NCBI GenBank assembly: GCA_017307785.1
Contig: JAFKGI010000006.1
Span: 186,001 to 250,000 of the forward strand
DNA length: 64,000 nucleotides
Source of the DNA: Vulcanimicrobiota bacterium
GTDB lineage: Bacteria; Vulcanimicrobiota; Xenobia; Xenobiales; JADMJV01
Reading direction: 5' to 3'
The notes beneath the pieces were generated by a model. It did not search any database and was not told the origin of the DNA. It saw nothing but the letters and a program-made list of their open reading frames with translations. Below, piece by piece: positions 52,645-61,364 of this stretch. Position numbers and translations under genes: made by a program. Within the stretch, counting starts at the first letter, position 1. Each line of letters opens with the position of its first letter.

Positions 52645-53823
52645 TTAGTGAACCGTGTCCAGCCTGCAGCCGGCCACTTCATTGCCGCCCGTGTAGCACT
52701 GGTCGCGCAACATTCGCTCGATCTGGGCGCTGCTGCGGTCGGGGAAATTGTTGTGCAGTTCTTGCATCTGGGCGGCGGTGCGCGGCGCGGCGTAAGAAGT
52801 GCCTTCATCTCCCGGACCGAGCGAGCCCCAGGCGTTGAGGTCGACGGTGCGGGTGGGACTGCTGTAGTCGGCCACGCCCACACGATTGTCGGCACCGGTC
52901 ACTCCAAGCGCGCCCACGGTGGTAGCGTTGGGAGTTGCCAGAATGTTGTCGTAGAAACCCTCGGGGATTTGCAGCTCGCGCCCGCCGTTATCCCGCTGCA
53001 TGGCGGCGACCAGCCCGCCATTGTTACCGGCGGCGACCACCACCGAATTGTTGCGCGATTCGTAGCCGTCCACAACCGCTGCCATGGCCTGGCGCATCTG
53101 ATCCATATCAGGAGTGTGGTTGGCCTGGTTGGTGCGGTTGATCAGACTCTGCTGAAACTGCTGACGGGCCGGGCCCGAAACGGCGGGGTCGGCGCTGGTC
53201 AGAGCCTGGGGGTCGATGTTGAAGGCGCGAGCCAGATTGTCGGAAAGGCCCTGGCCGGTCCCGCGGCGTGCCTGCTCCTCGGGGCTGGCGTCAGGCCGGG
53301 CCGGATTCCAGGCCAGGCTGATGTCGTTGTAGAGATTCTCGGTGACGTTGGAGGGGCTGGCGGACATCGAAAAATTGGTGACGGTGTTGCGCACGCCGGC
53401 CTGGGCCTGGGCACCGAGACTCTGCATAGCGCCTGAGGCGACCGAGCCACTCTGCAGCATGACCGAGGTATCCAGGCCCTGCAGCGTTTGTTCGGGAGTC
53501 ATGCCAGGCGACGAGAGCAGAAAGTTGGGGACGATCGTCTGGGGGTTGGCGAACTCGCTGGTGTTGATGCGGCCGGTATAGCCGGTTTGCAGGGCGGCGT
53601 TCGTGACCTGGATGCCGTGGGGGACGCGAATGGGCACGAAGCCCGGCGGGCCCGGCACGGGCGGCGCGGAAAAGTCCTGCTGCGGGGTGAAGTGGTCGAC
53701 GATCTGGAGGGTGCCGGACTGAGGAGTCTGGCTGTCCGTGACGTTGGGGGCCATGTGTCGCATGCGCGGCAACGACTGCATGGGCATCGGAAGTCCCGGT
53801 CCCAGAGCGGGAAAGTCTGCCAT
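52645..53823 (-). CDS. Divergent S8-like serine protease
   Basis: 392 residues. Subtilase features in order: TLQIVDHFTP (Asp), PIRVPHGIQVTN (His), SVVVAAGNNGGL (oxyanion Asn), DEGTSYAAPRTAAQ (Ser). The Asp and His surroundings are far from consensus, so it is a distant branch. There is no signal peptide; a long insertion between His and Asn holds low-complexity stretches (GSVASGAMQSLGAQAQAG). It faces the other subtilase across a shared terminator. Activity is plausible but unproven. Confidence 0.8.
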   Translation of the reverse strand: MADFPALGPGLPMPMQSLPRMRHMAPNVTDSQTPQSGTLQIVDHFTPQQDFSAPPVPGPPGFVPIRVPHGIQVTNAALQTGYTGRINTSEFANPQTIVPNFLLSSPGMTPEQTLQGLDTSVMLQSGSVASGAMQSLGAQAQAGVRNTVTNFSMSASPSNVTENLYNDISLAWNPARPDASPEEQARRGTGQGLSDNLARAFNIDPQALTSADPAVSGPARQQFQQSLINRTNQANHTPDMDQMRQAMAAVVDGYESRNNSVVVAAGNNGGLVAAMQRDNGGRELQIPEGFYDNILATPNATTVGALGVTGADNRVGVADYSSPTRTVDLNAWGSLGPGDEGTSYAAPRTAAQMQELHNNFPDRSSAQIERMLRDQCYTGGNEVAGCRLDTVH

Positions 53824-53943
53824 CTTTCGTTTTCTCCCTCGAATGTGTCTGCACCAGGAACGGGATTGTCTTTATGTGTGTGTCCAGATTGTAAACTTCG
53901 CACATTTCCGAGATGTGTCGAATTTCTGAAATTTTTAAGCCAA

Positions 53944-55938
53944 TCAGATCTCGTATTCGGGGTGGGGAACGCCAAGTAGCCAGCGGTCGAACCAGTTGAC
54001 GATATGGTCGAGACGCTCCACTCGATGCCAGGGCTCGCCGGAGCGGGACAAATCGTGACTTTCGCGCGGAAATCTGACCATCACCGCGATGCGATGTAGA
54101 TATTTCAAGGCTCGAAACATTTGCTCGCCGCCAGCCTCGGGAGGCGTGCGCGTATCCGAATCGCCCAGAATGAAGAGCATCGGGGTGTGGATGTCCTTGA
54201 CGAACGTGATCGGGCTGCGCTCGGCGAACTCGGCCGGATTCTCAAAGGGCGCGCCCTTGAACCAGGTGGGTTCGAACAAGGTCATATCGGCGCTGTACCA
54301 CCAGGCAGCCCAATCGGCGATATCCCGCTGAGAAACGGCCGCCTTGAAGCGCTGGGTATGTCCCACCGTCCAATTGGTGAGCAAGCCACCGCCACTTCCG
54401 CCGGTCACTCCCAGGCGTTCTGCATCAACATCCCCTCTGCTCAAGAGAAGGTCCACGCCGGCCATCAAGTCTTTGTAGTCGTCTCCGGGATAGTGATGCT
54501 GAATCAGGTTGCCGAATTCCTGACCATAGCTGGTGGATCCGCGTGGATTCGGATAGAGCACCGCGTAGCCGCGGGCCGCCTGGGCCTGAAACTCATGATC
54601 GAAGACGAAGCCGTAGGCAGCGTGAGGTCCACCGTGGATATTGAGCAGCAAGGGCACCTTCTGACCCGGCTTGCGATTGGGCGGCCATTGCACCCAGGCC
54701 TGGATGGTACGACCGTCAAAACTTTTGTAGTTGAGCTCCTCGGGCTGAGTCAAATCGAATCGACTGAAGTCATTGAGCCGGGTGAGCGGTCGCCCATCCA
54801 AAGTGTAGAGCTCATTGAGCACGGTCGGAGTCGAGATTTTCACCACAAACTGCCCGCCGTCAAAGGCGAATCCCTGAACGGCCTGGTCGCCGTGCGTCAG
54901 CTCGCGCGCCTTGCCGTCCAGGGAAACGGCCACCAGAATGGCCCGTCCTCTTTTCGCCGTGATATCCAGCAGCTCGCCGTTGCGCCAGACAATGCCCTGG
55001 CCTCCCCCACCGGCCGGCGCCGAGTTGTCGCCGGCCACTCCCGATCCCATGTCGAAGTCATAGTCCGCCGTGAGGTTCTTAGGAGTCCCGCCGGTGACGG
55101 GAATCACGTAAAGATCCGGCTGACTGTAGGAACGGATCGGTTGGCCCTGTTCGGCGTGGAAAGCCAGCCTGGAACCGTCGGGAGAGAGCTTCAGGCCGCT
55201 GATGGAGAGCGGGAGTTTGGCGACCAGGGTGTCGACGCCGTCGCGAACGCGGTGAATCTCCGAGTAGTTGGGCTCATAGTAGCCTTCAGGTCGCGGATCA
55301 CTGGCGTAAAAAAGGGAGCCGTCGGCGGCGAACTGTGGGTCGGAAACATCAAAGTCCCCTCTGGTGACCTGGGTAGCCTTGCCTTTGCTCAGCCCCTGTA
55401 GCCAGACGTGGCGGTGACGCTTGAAATTGAGATTTCCCCCGCCGTTCACTCGATAGTGAGCGCGATTGATGACGGCCACGTCGCTGACGTAGCCGTCCTT
55501 TTTGGGTCCGTTGTCTTCTTCGTTTCCATCGTAGACGAAGGCCAGTTGGCGGCCGTCGGGAGTCCAGACGGGTGCGTTGAGCATGCGCGGCAGGTCGGAG
55601 ATGATCTGCGCCTCTCCTCCCTCCAAAGGCATCAGGGCCAGGGCGCCGTTGCGCACGAAGGCCAGCTTGCTGCCGTCCGGGGAAAACCGCGGCGAACGGT
55701 CTCTGGTGCCGAAGGTCAGAGGGCGAGCTTTGCCGTCTTGTAGATCCACGATCCAGAGCGAGGTGTCATAGCCGGTCTTCTTGGCGTCCACCACCGTCTT
55801 GACGAAGACGGCCTGCTGCCCATTGGGAGCCACGCGCACTTCTCCGATCCATTGGAAATCGAAGAGGTCCTGGTGAGTCATGGGACGAGCCAGGACGGAA
55901 GCGGTGAGAGCTCCGAGGATGAGCAGCAGGCGTTTCAT
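53944..55938 (-). CDS. S9-family prolyl oligopeptidase-like peptidase, exported
   Basis: 664 residues. Signal peptide MKRLLLILGALTASVLARP. N-terminal TolB-like beta-propeller (PRFSPDGSKLAFVRNG, PVWTPDGRQLAFVYDG, LKLSPDGSRLAFHAEQG) and C-terminal alpha/beta hydrolase from about 420: LLLNIHGGPHAAYG, GVTGGSGGGLLTNWTVG (Ser nucleophile), MLFILGDSDTRTPPEAG (Asp) and FPRESHDLSRSG (His). The complete triad suggests an active dipeptidyl or acylaminoacyl peptidase in the periplasm or outside. Confidence 0.93.
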   Translation of the reverse strand: MKRLLLILGALTASVLARPMTHQDLFDFQWIGEVRVAPNGQQAVFVKTVVDAKKTGYDTSLWIVDLQDGKARPLTFGTRDRSPRFSPDGSKLAFVRNGALALMPLEGGEAQIISDLPRMLNAPVWTPDGRQLAFVYDGNEEDNGPKKDGYVSDVAVINRAHYRVNGGGNLNFKRHRHVWLQGLSKGKATQVTRGDFDVSDPQFAADGSLFYASDPRPEGYYEPNYSEIHRVRDGVDTLVAKLPLSISGLKLSPDGSRLAFHAEQGQPIRSYSQPDLYVIPVTGGTPKNLTADYDFDMGSGVAGDNSAPAGGGGQGIVWRNGELLDITAKRGRAILVAVSLDGKARELTHGDQAVQGFAFDGGQFVVKISTPTVLNELYTLDGRPLTRLNDFSRFDLTQPEELNYKSFDGRTIQAWVQWPPNRKPGQKVPLLLNIHGGPHAAYGFVFDHEFQAQAARGYAVLYPNPRGSTSYGQEFGNLIQHHYPGDDYKDLMAGVDLLLSRGDVDAERLGVTGGSGGGLLTNWTVGHTQRFKAAVSQRDIADWAAWWYSADMTLFEPTWFKGAPFENPAEFAERSPITFVKDIHTPMLFILGDSDTRTPPEAGGEQMFRALKYLHRIAVMVRFPRESHDLSRSGEPWHRVERLDHIVNWFDRWLLGVPHPEYEI

Positions 55939-55962
55939 CTGCGCAGTTTAGCCTGCGCGCGA

Positions 55963-56607
55963 TCAGGTGTCCAGGTAACCCAGCACGGAGGGTGTGTAGA
56001 GCGACTTGACCGCGGCAAGGCGCGCGCGCACGTCCTTCTCGCTGCGAATCTGAGCGGCGTGATACTCGACGAACTGCTGAATCGGAAAGGTCTCCCACAG
56101 GTTCTGACAGGTTTCGTAACGGGCGACGACGGCATCGACGGTGTCGGTGCGCACCCCGGGCAAGACGGCCAGGCCGAGAATGGCCTGACGCCGGGCGTAG
56201 ATGTCGGTCGAAGTCTTCATCACCTGGACCAGAAAAGTCTCGACCTTGTCTCGACCGGCGAAGTCAGGGCTGGCGGCGATGGCGCTGACGACGGCGATAG
56301 CCTCCTTGCGGGGCAGCTTGTTCCAGTCGCGCATCAGCTGGTCAGCCACATTGGCGTACTGATCAGGTTCGATGTTGAGAGCGCTCAGCAGAGCGGTGCG
56401 GGAGGCCTCGTCCATACGGGCCTGGTCACGGTCGTCGATGCCACGAGTGAAGAGGACCTTGCGCTGTAAGCTGAGGACTTTGAGCAATCCGGCTTGATTG
56501 CCGATCATGCAGCGCTTGAGGTCGATCTTGGCGGTGAAGACTCCTTTGGCCGAAACCGGCGCGAGAAGGAGAGCGGATACTGCGAGGGCGAGCAGTTGGG
56601 CTTTCAT
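55963..56607 (-). CDS. Exported helical hypothetical protein (214 residues)
   Basis: Signal peptide MKAQLLALAVSALLLAPVSAKG. The mature part is helical with regular repeats suggestive of HEAT-like packing (ALLSALNIEPDQYANVADQL, EAIAVVSAIAASPDFAGRD, RRQAILGLAVLPGVRTD). No enzyme motif. Sits 24 bp before the S9 peptidase on the same strand and may be co-exported. Function unknown. Confidence 0.6.
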   Translation of the reverse strand: MKAQLLALAVSALLLAPVSAKGVFTAKIDLKRCMIGNQAGLLKVLSLQRKVLFTRGIDDRDQARMDEASRTALLSALNIEPDQYANVADQLMRDWNKLPRKEAIAVVSAIAASPDFAGRDKVETFLVQVMKTSTDIYARRQAILGLAVLPGVRTDTVDAVVARYETCQNLWETFPIQQFVEYHAAQIRSEKDVRARLAAVKSLYTPSVLGYLDT

Positions 56608-56753
56608 ATGAGCTCAATGTAGGGACCATGATTGAAGACATGGCCCGCGCTTCCTGAAGAATTTCTGACCGTGTCCTGGCTTACATTCGTGCCGGTCCAT
56701 TTGCACTATAATCACAATCAGACATCAAAAAGAAGGCAAATACTGGAGCATCT

Positions 56754-57347
56754 ATGATTTTAGTTGAAGGTCTAGACTTTGCCGGCAAGTCGACTCTCAT
56801 CGAGGGACTTCGCCATCACCTGAGCAAGACCAGAGTCTTCCAGGGTAATTTCTGCGCCAACAATCCGGCTGGCCGCGTGGCGCGTGAACTGGATCGCTGG
56901 GATGAGGGATTCGGAGGGCTGGAAGCAGGGGCCCTTTTTCTCTCCTCTATGCTCTGGGACGCCCGCAATTTCCAGGCACCCGCCCCTGGCGAAGTTCATA
57001 TCCAGGAATCGTGCTGGCTGCGGATGTTGGCCTTCGAGCAACTGTATGGCTCCGTCCCGATCGCTCGTATGATGGAAGAGCAGGGCAAGCGCTTTCCCCG
57101 TTTTGAGAAGGCCTTCTTTTTGACCGCCTCCCTGGAGGAACGGGAGCGTCGGTTCCGTTGCGGCTCCAGAAACGACGTGCACGACTTGATGGCCTTTCGC
57201 CAGCCCGAAAAGTTCCTGGCCCTGGAGCGCCGTCTGCGGGAACTGGTCGTCGAGTGGGAAGCAGGCTACGTGCTGGAGACCGACGGCCTTTCGCCGGATC
57301 AGGTGCTGCGCCGGGTGCTCAACAAGTTTATGGCGAAGTCCGCCTGA
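56754..57347 (+). CDS. Thymidylate kinase-like P-loop protein
   Basis: 197 residues. P-loop VEGLDFAGKSTLIEGL matches thymidylate kinase, where the loop reads xEGxDGxGKST; here Phe-Ala replace the usual Gly-x. The later DR(Y/H) motif is not obvious; the central HIQESCWLRMLAFEQLYG is where the DRY-S region sits. So it is a member of the TMK-like family but may use another nucleotide. The SixA gene overlaps its stop by one base. Confidence 0.7.
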   Translation: MILVEGLDFAGKSTLIEGLRHHLSKTRVFQGNFCANNPAGRVARELDRWDEGFGGLEAGALFLSSMLWDARNFQAPAPGEVHIQESCWLRMLAFEQLYGSVPIARMMEEQGKRFPRFEKAFFLTASLEERERRFRCGSRNDVHDLMAFRQPEKFLALERRLRELVVEWEAGYVLETDGLSPDQVLRRVLNKFMAKSA

Positions 57348-57790
57348 TGCACCTCTATCTAATGCAACACGGGGAAGCCTTGAGCGAGGAAAACGCCCCC
57401 GGACGCCCCCTCTCGCTGACCGGCATCGAGCAAGTCAAAGCCGTATCCCGCAAAGCCTACGATGCCGAAATCCGGATCTCCGTGGTCTACCACAGTGGGA
57501 AACTACGAGCTCAGCGAAGCGCTGAACTGTTGGCCGATGAAGTGGGCGGTGAGGCGATTGCCCGCGAGGGCCTGGGCCCGGGAGACGATGTAGCTGCCGT
57601 GGCCGAATGGCTGGGCAAGGAAGAAGAGGACCTGGCCCTGGTGGGCCATCTCCCCTTTCTAGATCGCCTGGTGAGCCTGCTGGTATCCGGCAGCCTGGAG
57701 AAAAGCATCGTGGCCTTTCGCAACGGAGCTCTGGTTCGACTGGTCCGAGACGCCAAAGGCTGGCGGGTCGACTGGATCGTGAAGCCTTAG
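57347..57790 (+). CDS. sixA: SixA-like histidine-phosphatase domain protein
   Basis: 147 residues from the ATG at 57347, overlapping the upstream TGA by one base. LYLMQHGEALSEE carries the catalytic His but with Gln instead of the usual Arg of RHG; later PLSLTGIEQVKAVS, VYHSGKLRAQRSAELLA (second Arg) and LALVGHLPFLDRLVSLL (second His) are intact. SixA proteins dephosphorylate phosphohistidine relay proteins. The Gln variant is found in other SixA-like proteins. Coupled to the kinase-like gene upstream. Converges on 57787. Confidence 0.85.
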   Translation: MHLYLMQHGEALSEENAPGRPLSLTGIEQVKAVSRKAYDAEIRISVVYHSGKLRAQRSAELLADEVGGEAIAREGLGPGDDVAAVAEWLGKEEEDLALVGHLPFLDRLVSLLVSGSLEKSIVAFRNGALVRLVRDAKGWRVDWIVKP

Positions 57791-58245
57791 GCCTCCGGTA
57801 GTCCAAACCAGGCGGTCAACACGGCCGTGCGCAAATCCACCGACTTGAACTTCTTGCCGCCGTTGAGCACTTCTTCAGGCGTCCCGGCGGCGAAGATGTC
57901 GAATTTCTTCTCCATATTTCTCAGGGAAGTGGGCACGACCAGGGCGGTGGGAATCTGTAGCCGATGTCCCAGCATCTGCAGCAGGCCTTCCACTTTCAGA
58001 CGAATCTCCGCCGGATGGTTGTGCTGGCTGCCCACTACTTTCAGAAGCTGAATATGCTGAGGGGGAGTCTGCGAGAGTTGGGCCAGGATGGTCTTGCCCA
58101 ACTCGTGCAGCAGCTCCCCTTCGTTCTCGGTGTCGGGAAACTTGATGGTGTCCAGTTGCGCTTCGTTCTTGGGCTTCTCACGGCTGCCGCTGAGGCGCGC
58201 CAGCTTCAGTCCCTGAGTCGTCGAAAGGATGCCGAGGACGGTCAT
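57787..58245 (-). CDS. DUF3010-like small protein
   Basis: 152 residues. Shape resembles DUF3010 with an opening strand, [17 protein letters not shown], and [28 protein letters not shown], ending [20 protein letters not shown]. Family link is tentative. Overlaps the MRJP-FKBP gene at its start by 4 bases and the SixA stop by 4 bases at its end. No signal peptide. Confidence 0.5.
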   Translation of the reverse strand: MTVLGILSTTQGLKLARLSGSREKPKNEAQLDTIKFPDTENEGELLHELGKTILAQLSQTPPQHIQLLKVVGSQHNHPAEIRLKVEGLLQMLGHRLQIPTALVVPTSLRNMEKKFDIFAAGTPEEVLNGGKKFKSVDLRTAVLTAWFGLPEA

Positions 58246-59657
58246 TTGACGCCGAGCAATTCCACTTCGAAGACCAGTGTGGCTCCGGGAGGAATGACGC
58301 CACCGCCGGCTCCCCGCTGTCCGTAGGCCAGTTCAGACGGAATGGTAAGCTTGCGCTTCTCGCCGATTTGCATGCCGGCCACACCTTCATCCCAACCTTT
58401 GATGACGCGACCGGCGCCCAGGGGAAACTCGAAGGGCTCGCCGCGGTCGACACTGCTGTCGAACTTGGTGCCGTTGAGGAGCCAGCCGGTATAGTGAACC
58501 TGGACGGTGCGACCCGCCTGGGCCACCGCCCCGCTGCCGGGCTTCAGGATCTCATACTTGAGACCGCTGGGAGTGGTCACGATTTTGCTGGCAGCGGCCT
58601 GCGGTTTTCCGATCTGGACACGGCCCACCACATAGGGCTTCTCCCGTTTGTCGACTCCGCCGTTGAAGTCTTTCTGGCGCTGCAGCTGGTTGGCCGTGAA
58701 GTAGAGATAGCCACCGTTGATGGAAATACTGTCGGGCCACCACTTGGAATCGAGCTGAGTGAGCACCGAGTAGTGACCGTCGTTGGCGTGGCGCTTCAAG
58801 ATGTTGGCGTGCTCGTAATTGGTGGCGTAGAGGTTGCCCTCGGTGTCGAACTCGAGGCCGTCCGAGGCTCCGCCTTTGTCGCCCTCTTCCTTGACGTCCG
58901 GTTGGCCTTCGGTTTCTCGCAGTTGCTCGGTGGACACCGAAAAGAGCTTACGGCCGGAGAGCACGCTATAAAAAAGTCTTTCGCCATCCGGGCTGAGGGC
59001 GATGCCGTCGGCACCGATCGTCATCGGCTGAAAATTAGGGCGATACAAGGGCTTATTCTCGACCATGGGCACGAAATTCGGCTCTTCTTCCACACTCTTG
59101 TGACCGTCCAGCTTGCGCCACGACTTGCCGCTTTTAAGATCGACCACGATGATGGCGTTGTTGCCCGACACCGCGCTGTCGGTAATGTAGGCCACCTCTC
59201 GCTTGGTATCGACGCGCACGTCGTTAAGATAGGTGGTGGAGCGCACCACGTTACTGGGAAAGTGGATGTTTTTGACGACCTGGTTGGTCTTCAGGTCGAT
59301 GCCGATGAGCTTGGCTCCGTCCGGCACGGGCGGTCCGAACTGGATGCTGCCGGTGTCCAGAATCCAGAGACGGTCCAGATTATCGGTGACCACGCTCTGC
59401 ACGGAGACCAGCGTTTCGTGGGGACGCTTGGCATCGTATGCGTTCAGCTCGCGATTGGGGTAAGGAATTTCCTTGCCGTCCTTGAGCTCGACCACACTGG
59501 CGTCCACCTGATCGCCCCAACGTGGGAAATTGACGAAGACCCGTCCTCCCTGAGAAGCGGCCACGCCGGTGGGCATGGCGCCGTTGAGACGGGCGAAGAC
59601 TTCGGGTTGGGCGTAGGCGTTGAGCGGCAGCAGTGCGGCCAGGAGTAGCTTTTTCAT
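58242..59657 (-). CDS. Royal jelly/yellow-like beta-propeller fused to FKBP-type prolyl isomerase
   Basis: 471 residues. Signal peptide [17 protein letters not shown]. Residues about 20-350 match the major royal jelly/yellow protein family: [94 protein letters not shown]. Residues about 365-471 are a complete FKBP PPIase: [53 protein letters not shown] and [10 protein letters not shown]. The fusion of a propeller with a PPIase in one exported chain is rare. It may fold or anchor the propeller in the periplasm. Confidence 0.9.
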   Translation of the reverse strand: MKKLLLAALLPLNAYAQPEVFARLNGAMPTGVAASQGGRVFVNFPRWGDQVDASVVELKDGKEIPYPNRELNAYDAKRPHETLVSVQSVVTDNLDRLWILDTGSIQFGPPVPDGAKLIGIDLKTNQVVKNIHFPSNVVRSTTYLNDVRVDTKREVAYITDSAVSGNNAIIVVDLKSGKSWRKLDGHKSVEEEPNFVPMVENKPLYRPNFQPMTIGADGIALSPDGERLFYSVLSGRKLFSVSTEQLRETEGQPDVKEEGDKGGASDGLEFDTEGNLYATNYEHANILKRHANDGHYSVLTQLDSKWWPDSISINGGYLYFTANQLQRQKDFNGGVDKREKPYVVGRVQIGKPQAAASKIVTTPSGLKYEILKPGSGAVAQAGRTVQVHYTGWLLNGTKFDSSVDRGEPFEFPLGAGRVIKGWDEGVAGMQIGEKRKLTIPSELAYGQRGAGGGVIPPGATLVFEVELLGVK

Positions 59658-59666
59658 ACTCAGGCC

Positions 59667-60101
59667 CTACGAGTGCCCGGGGGTGGGGTCCTTCCCGGCG
59701 ATTTCCAGCACGTAGCGACATTTCTGGGGAATCGTCAGGATTTCGTGGAGTCGGAAGCCCGCTTTCTCGCAGGTTCTCCGCGAAGCCAGATTGTCCGGAT
59801 CACAAGTGACCCAGAGACGTTCGAAACCGTGGCGCTGGACCAATGGGAGCAGTAGCCTTAGAGCTCGAGAGGCAAGACCCTGACCACGAAACCGGGGGGC
59901 CACCACGTAGCCAATCTGTCCGCCCACGATGTTTGCCTCGTCCAGGCGTAGATCAATCCCGCCTACTTTTCCACGCACCCCATCCAGGAACATGGAAAAG
60001 TAGTAGGCGGGTGGATGGCCTGGACTGGTGCTCCCGATGCGCAGCTGCAGATCCCGGTCGCGCAAGGGTCCCGGTTCGAGATACTCCGTTAAGAGACCCA
60101 A
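59667..60101 (-). CDS. GNAT-family acetyltransferase (RimJ-like)
   Basis: 144 residues. The acetyl-CoA loop is GQIGYVVAPRFRGQGLASRALRLLL (R/Q-x-x-G-x-G/A), followed by FERLWVTCDPDNLASRRTCEKAGF, typical of RimJ/RimL-type N-acetyltransferases. Acceptor unknown. Starts before the end of the homogentisate dioxygenase-like gene (13-base overlap). Confidence 0.87.
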   Translation of the reverse strand: MGLLTEYLEPGPLRDRDLQLRIGSTSPGHPPAYYFSMFLDGVRGKVGGIDLRLDEANIVGGQIGYVVAPRFRGQGLASRALRLLLPLVQRHGFERLWVTCDPDNLASRRTCEKAGFRLHEILTIPQKCRYVLEIAGKDPTPGHS

Positions 60102-61237
60102 GAGTAGGCGTACTCGGGAATTTCCAATCCCAGAGCCTGCTCGCTGACCTTAAGGGGCCGGAAAGTGTCCACCATCACGGCCAGCTCGTGGGTTTCCTTT
60201 TTGCCGATGGAAGCCTCGGTGGCGCCCGGTTGAGGTCCGTGCGGCAGGCCGCTGGGATGCAGAGTCCAGTCGCCCAACTCTACGCCACGTCGGCTCATGA
60301 AATCTCCGTCTACGTAGTAGAGAACCTCGTCCGAGTTGACGTTGCTGTGATTGTAGGGAGCCGGGATGGCCAGGGGATGGTAGTCGAAGAGCCTCGGACA
60401 GAAACTGCAGACCACGAAATTGTGGGCGTCAAAGGTCTGGTGCACGGGCGGTGGCTGGTGCACCCGACCCGTAATCGGTTCGAAGTCGTTGATGTTGAAG
60501 ACCCAGGGGTAGAGGTAACCGTCCCAGCCGACCACGCCCAGAGGGTGCTGAGCCAGGATGTGACGATGCAATTCGTTGCGGGCCTTGACGCGGACCTCGA
60601 ACTCGCCCAGCTCGTCATGGGTCTCCAGTTCGGTGGGGATACGAATGTCGCGCTCGCAGTAGGGGCTGTGCTCCAGTAGCTGGCCGTGCTGATTCCGGTA
60701 GCGCTTGGGTGGCTGTACCTGCGAGGGACACTCGATGGTGAAGAAGCGAGCGTTGTCGGTGATCATTTGCCAGGTCACTCCGTAGGGAATGACCAGGTAG
60801 TCGCCTTTCACCAGGTCCAGGTTACCGAACTGACTGCGGAACTTGACCTCACCCTCGTGCAAAAACCAGACTTCGTAAGCCTGGGAGTTGCGGTAGTAGT
60901 AGTCCATGGGCCTGGTGGCAACCGACATGCCGAGCCAGACGTCGTCGTTGCCAAGCAAGACCTGACGGGCTTCTAACGCGTCTCCCTGCGGCTGGATCCT
61001 GTTGGTGCGGAACTGGCGCGCGCGCAAGGCGCCGAAATCGACGAACCGAGGGTCCACTGAGCCGATTTTTTCGGCTTTTTTTATGCGCGTGGGTGGATGA
61101 TTGTGATAGAGCAGGGATTGAATGCCCGAGAAGCCTTCCAGGCCCATGACCTCTTCGGTGTAGAGCACACCTTGGGGGTTGCGGAACTGAGTGTGGCGTT
61201 TGGGCGGCAATTGTCCGAGGCGGTGATAGAAAGGCAT
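60089..61237 (-). CDS. Homogentisate 1,2-dioxygenase-like protein
   Basis: 382 residues. Cupin-fold enzyme of tyrosine catabolism: FSGIQSLLYHNHPPTRIKKAEK near the N-terminus, VWLGMSVATRPMDYYYRNSQ, GDYLVIPYGVTWQM, PPVHQTFDAHNFVVCSFCPR, IPAPYNHSNVNSDEVLYYVDG and LHPSGLPHGPQPG. The Fe ligands (His-x(6-7)-Glu and later His) are in the last two. HGD normally has about 430 residues, so it is shorter, closer to the homogentisate-dioxygenase-related subfamily. No hppD or maiA nearby, so the pathway is not confirmed. Confidence 0.82.
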   Translation of the reverse strand: MPFYHRLGQLPPKRHTQFRNPQGVLYTEEVMGLEGFSGIQSLLYHNHPPTRIKKAEKIGSVDPRFVDFGALRARQFRTNRIQPQGDALEARQVLLGNDDVWLGMSVATRPMDYYYRNSQAYEVWFLHEGEVKFRSQFGNLDLVKGDYLVIPYGVTWQMITDNARFFTIECPSQVQPPKRYRNQHGQLLEHSPYCERDIRIPTELETHDELGEFEVRVKARNELHRHILAQHPLGVVGWDGYLYPWVFNINDFEPITGRVHQPPPVHQTFDAHNFVVCSFCPRLFDYHPLAIPAPYNHSNVNSDEVLYYVDGDFMSRRGVELGDWTLHPSGLPHGPQPGATEASIGKKETHELAVMVDTFRPLKVSEQALGLEIPEYAYSWVS

Positions 61238-61260
61238 AGGAATGAATTTCCCCCGCTTCG

Positions 61261-61360
61261 CTTAGTTCACACATCGTTCACAAACAGGATAGGCGTACCG
61301 GTCTAGACTGTCAGTGCACTACACAAGGTCCACACTTTCACACAACACAAGGAGATAGTC
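61261..61360 (+). promoter_or_regulatory. Upstream region of the 613-residue repeat-protein gene
   Basis: GTTCAC occurs at 61265 and 61276, and a strong ribosome site AAGGAG lies 9-15 bases before the ATG. GTTCA is the same core as upstream of the subtilase at 51298. Confidence 0.4.
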
Positions 61361-61364
61361 CCAA

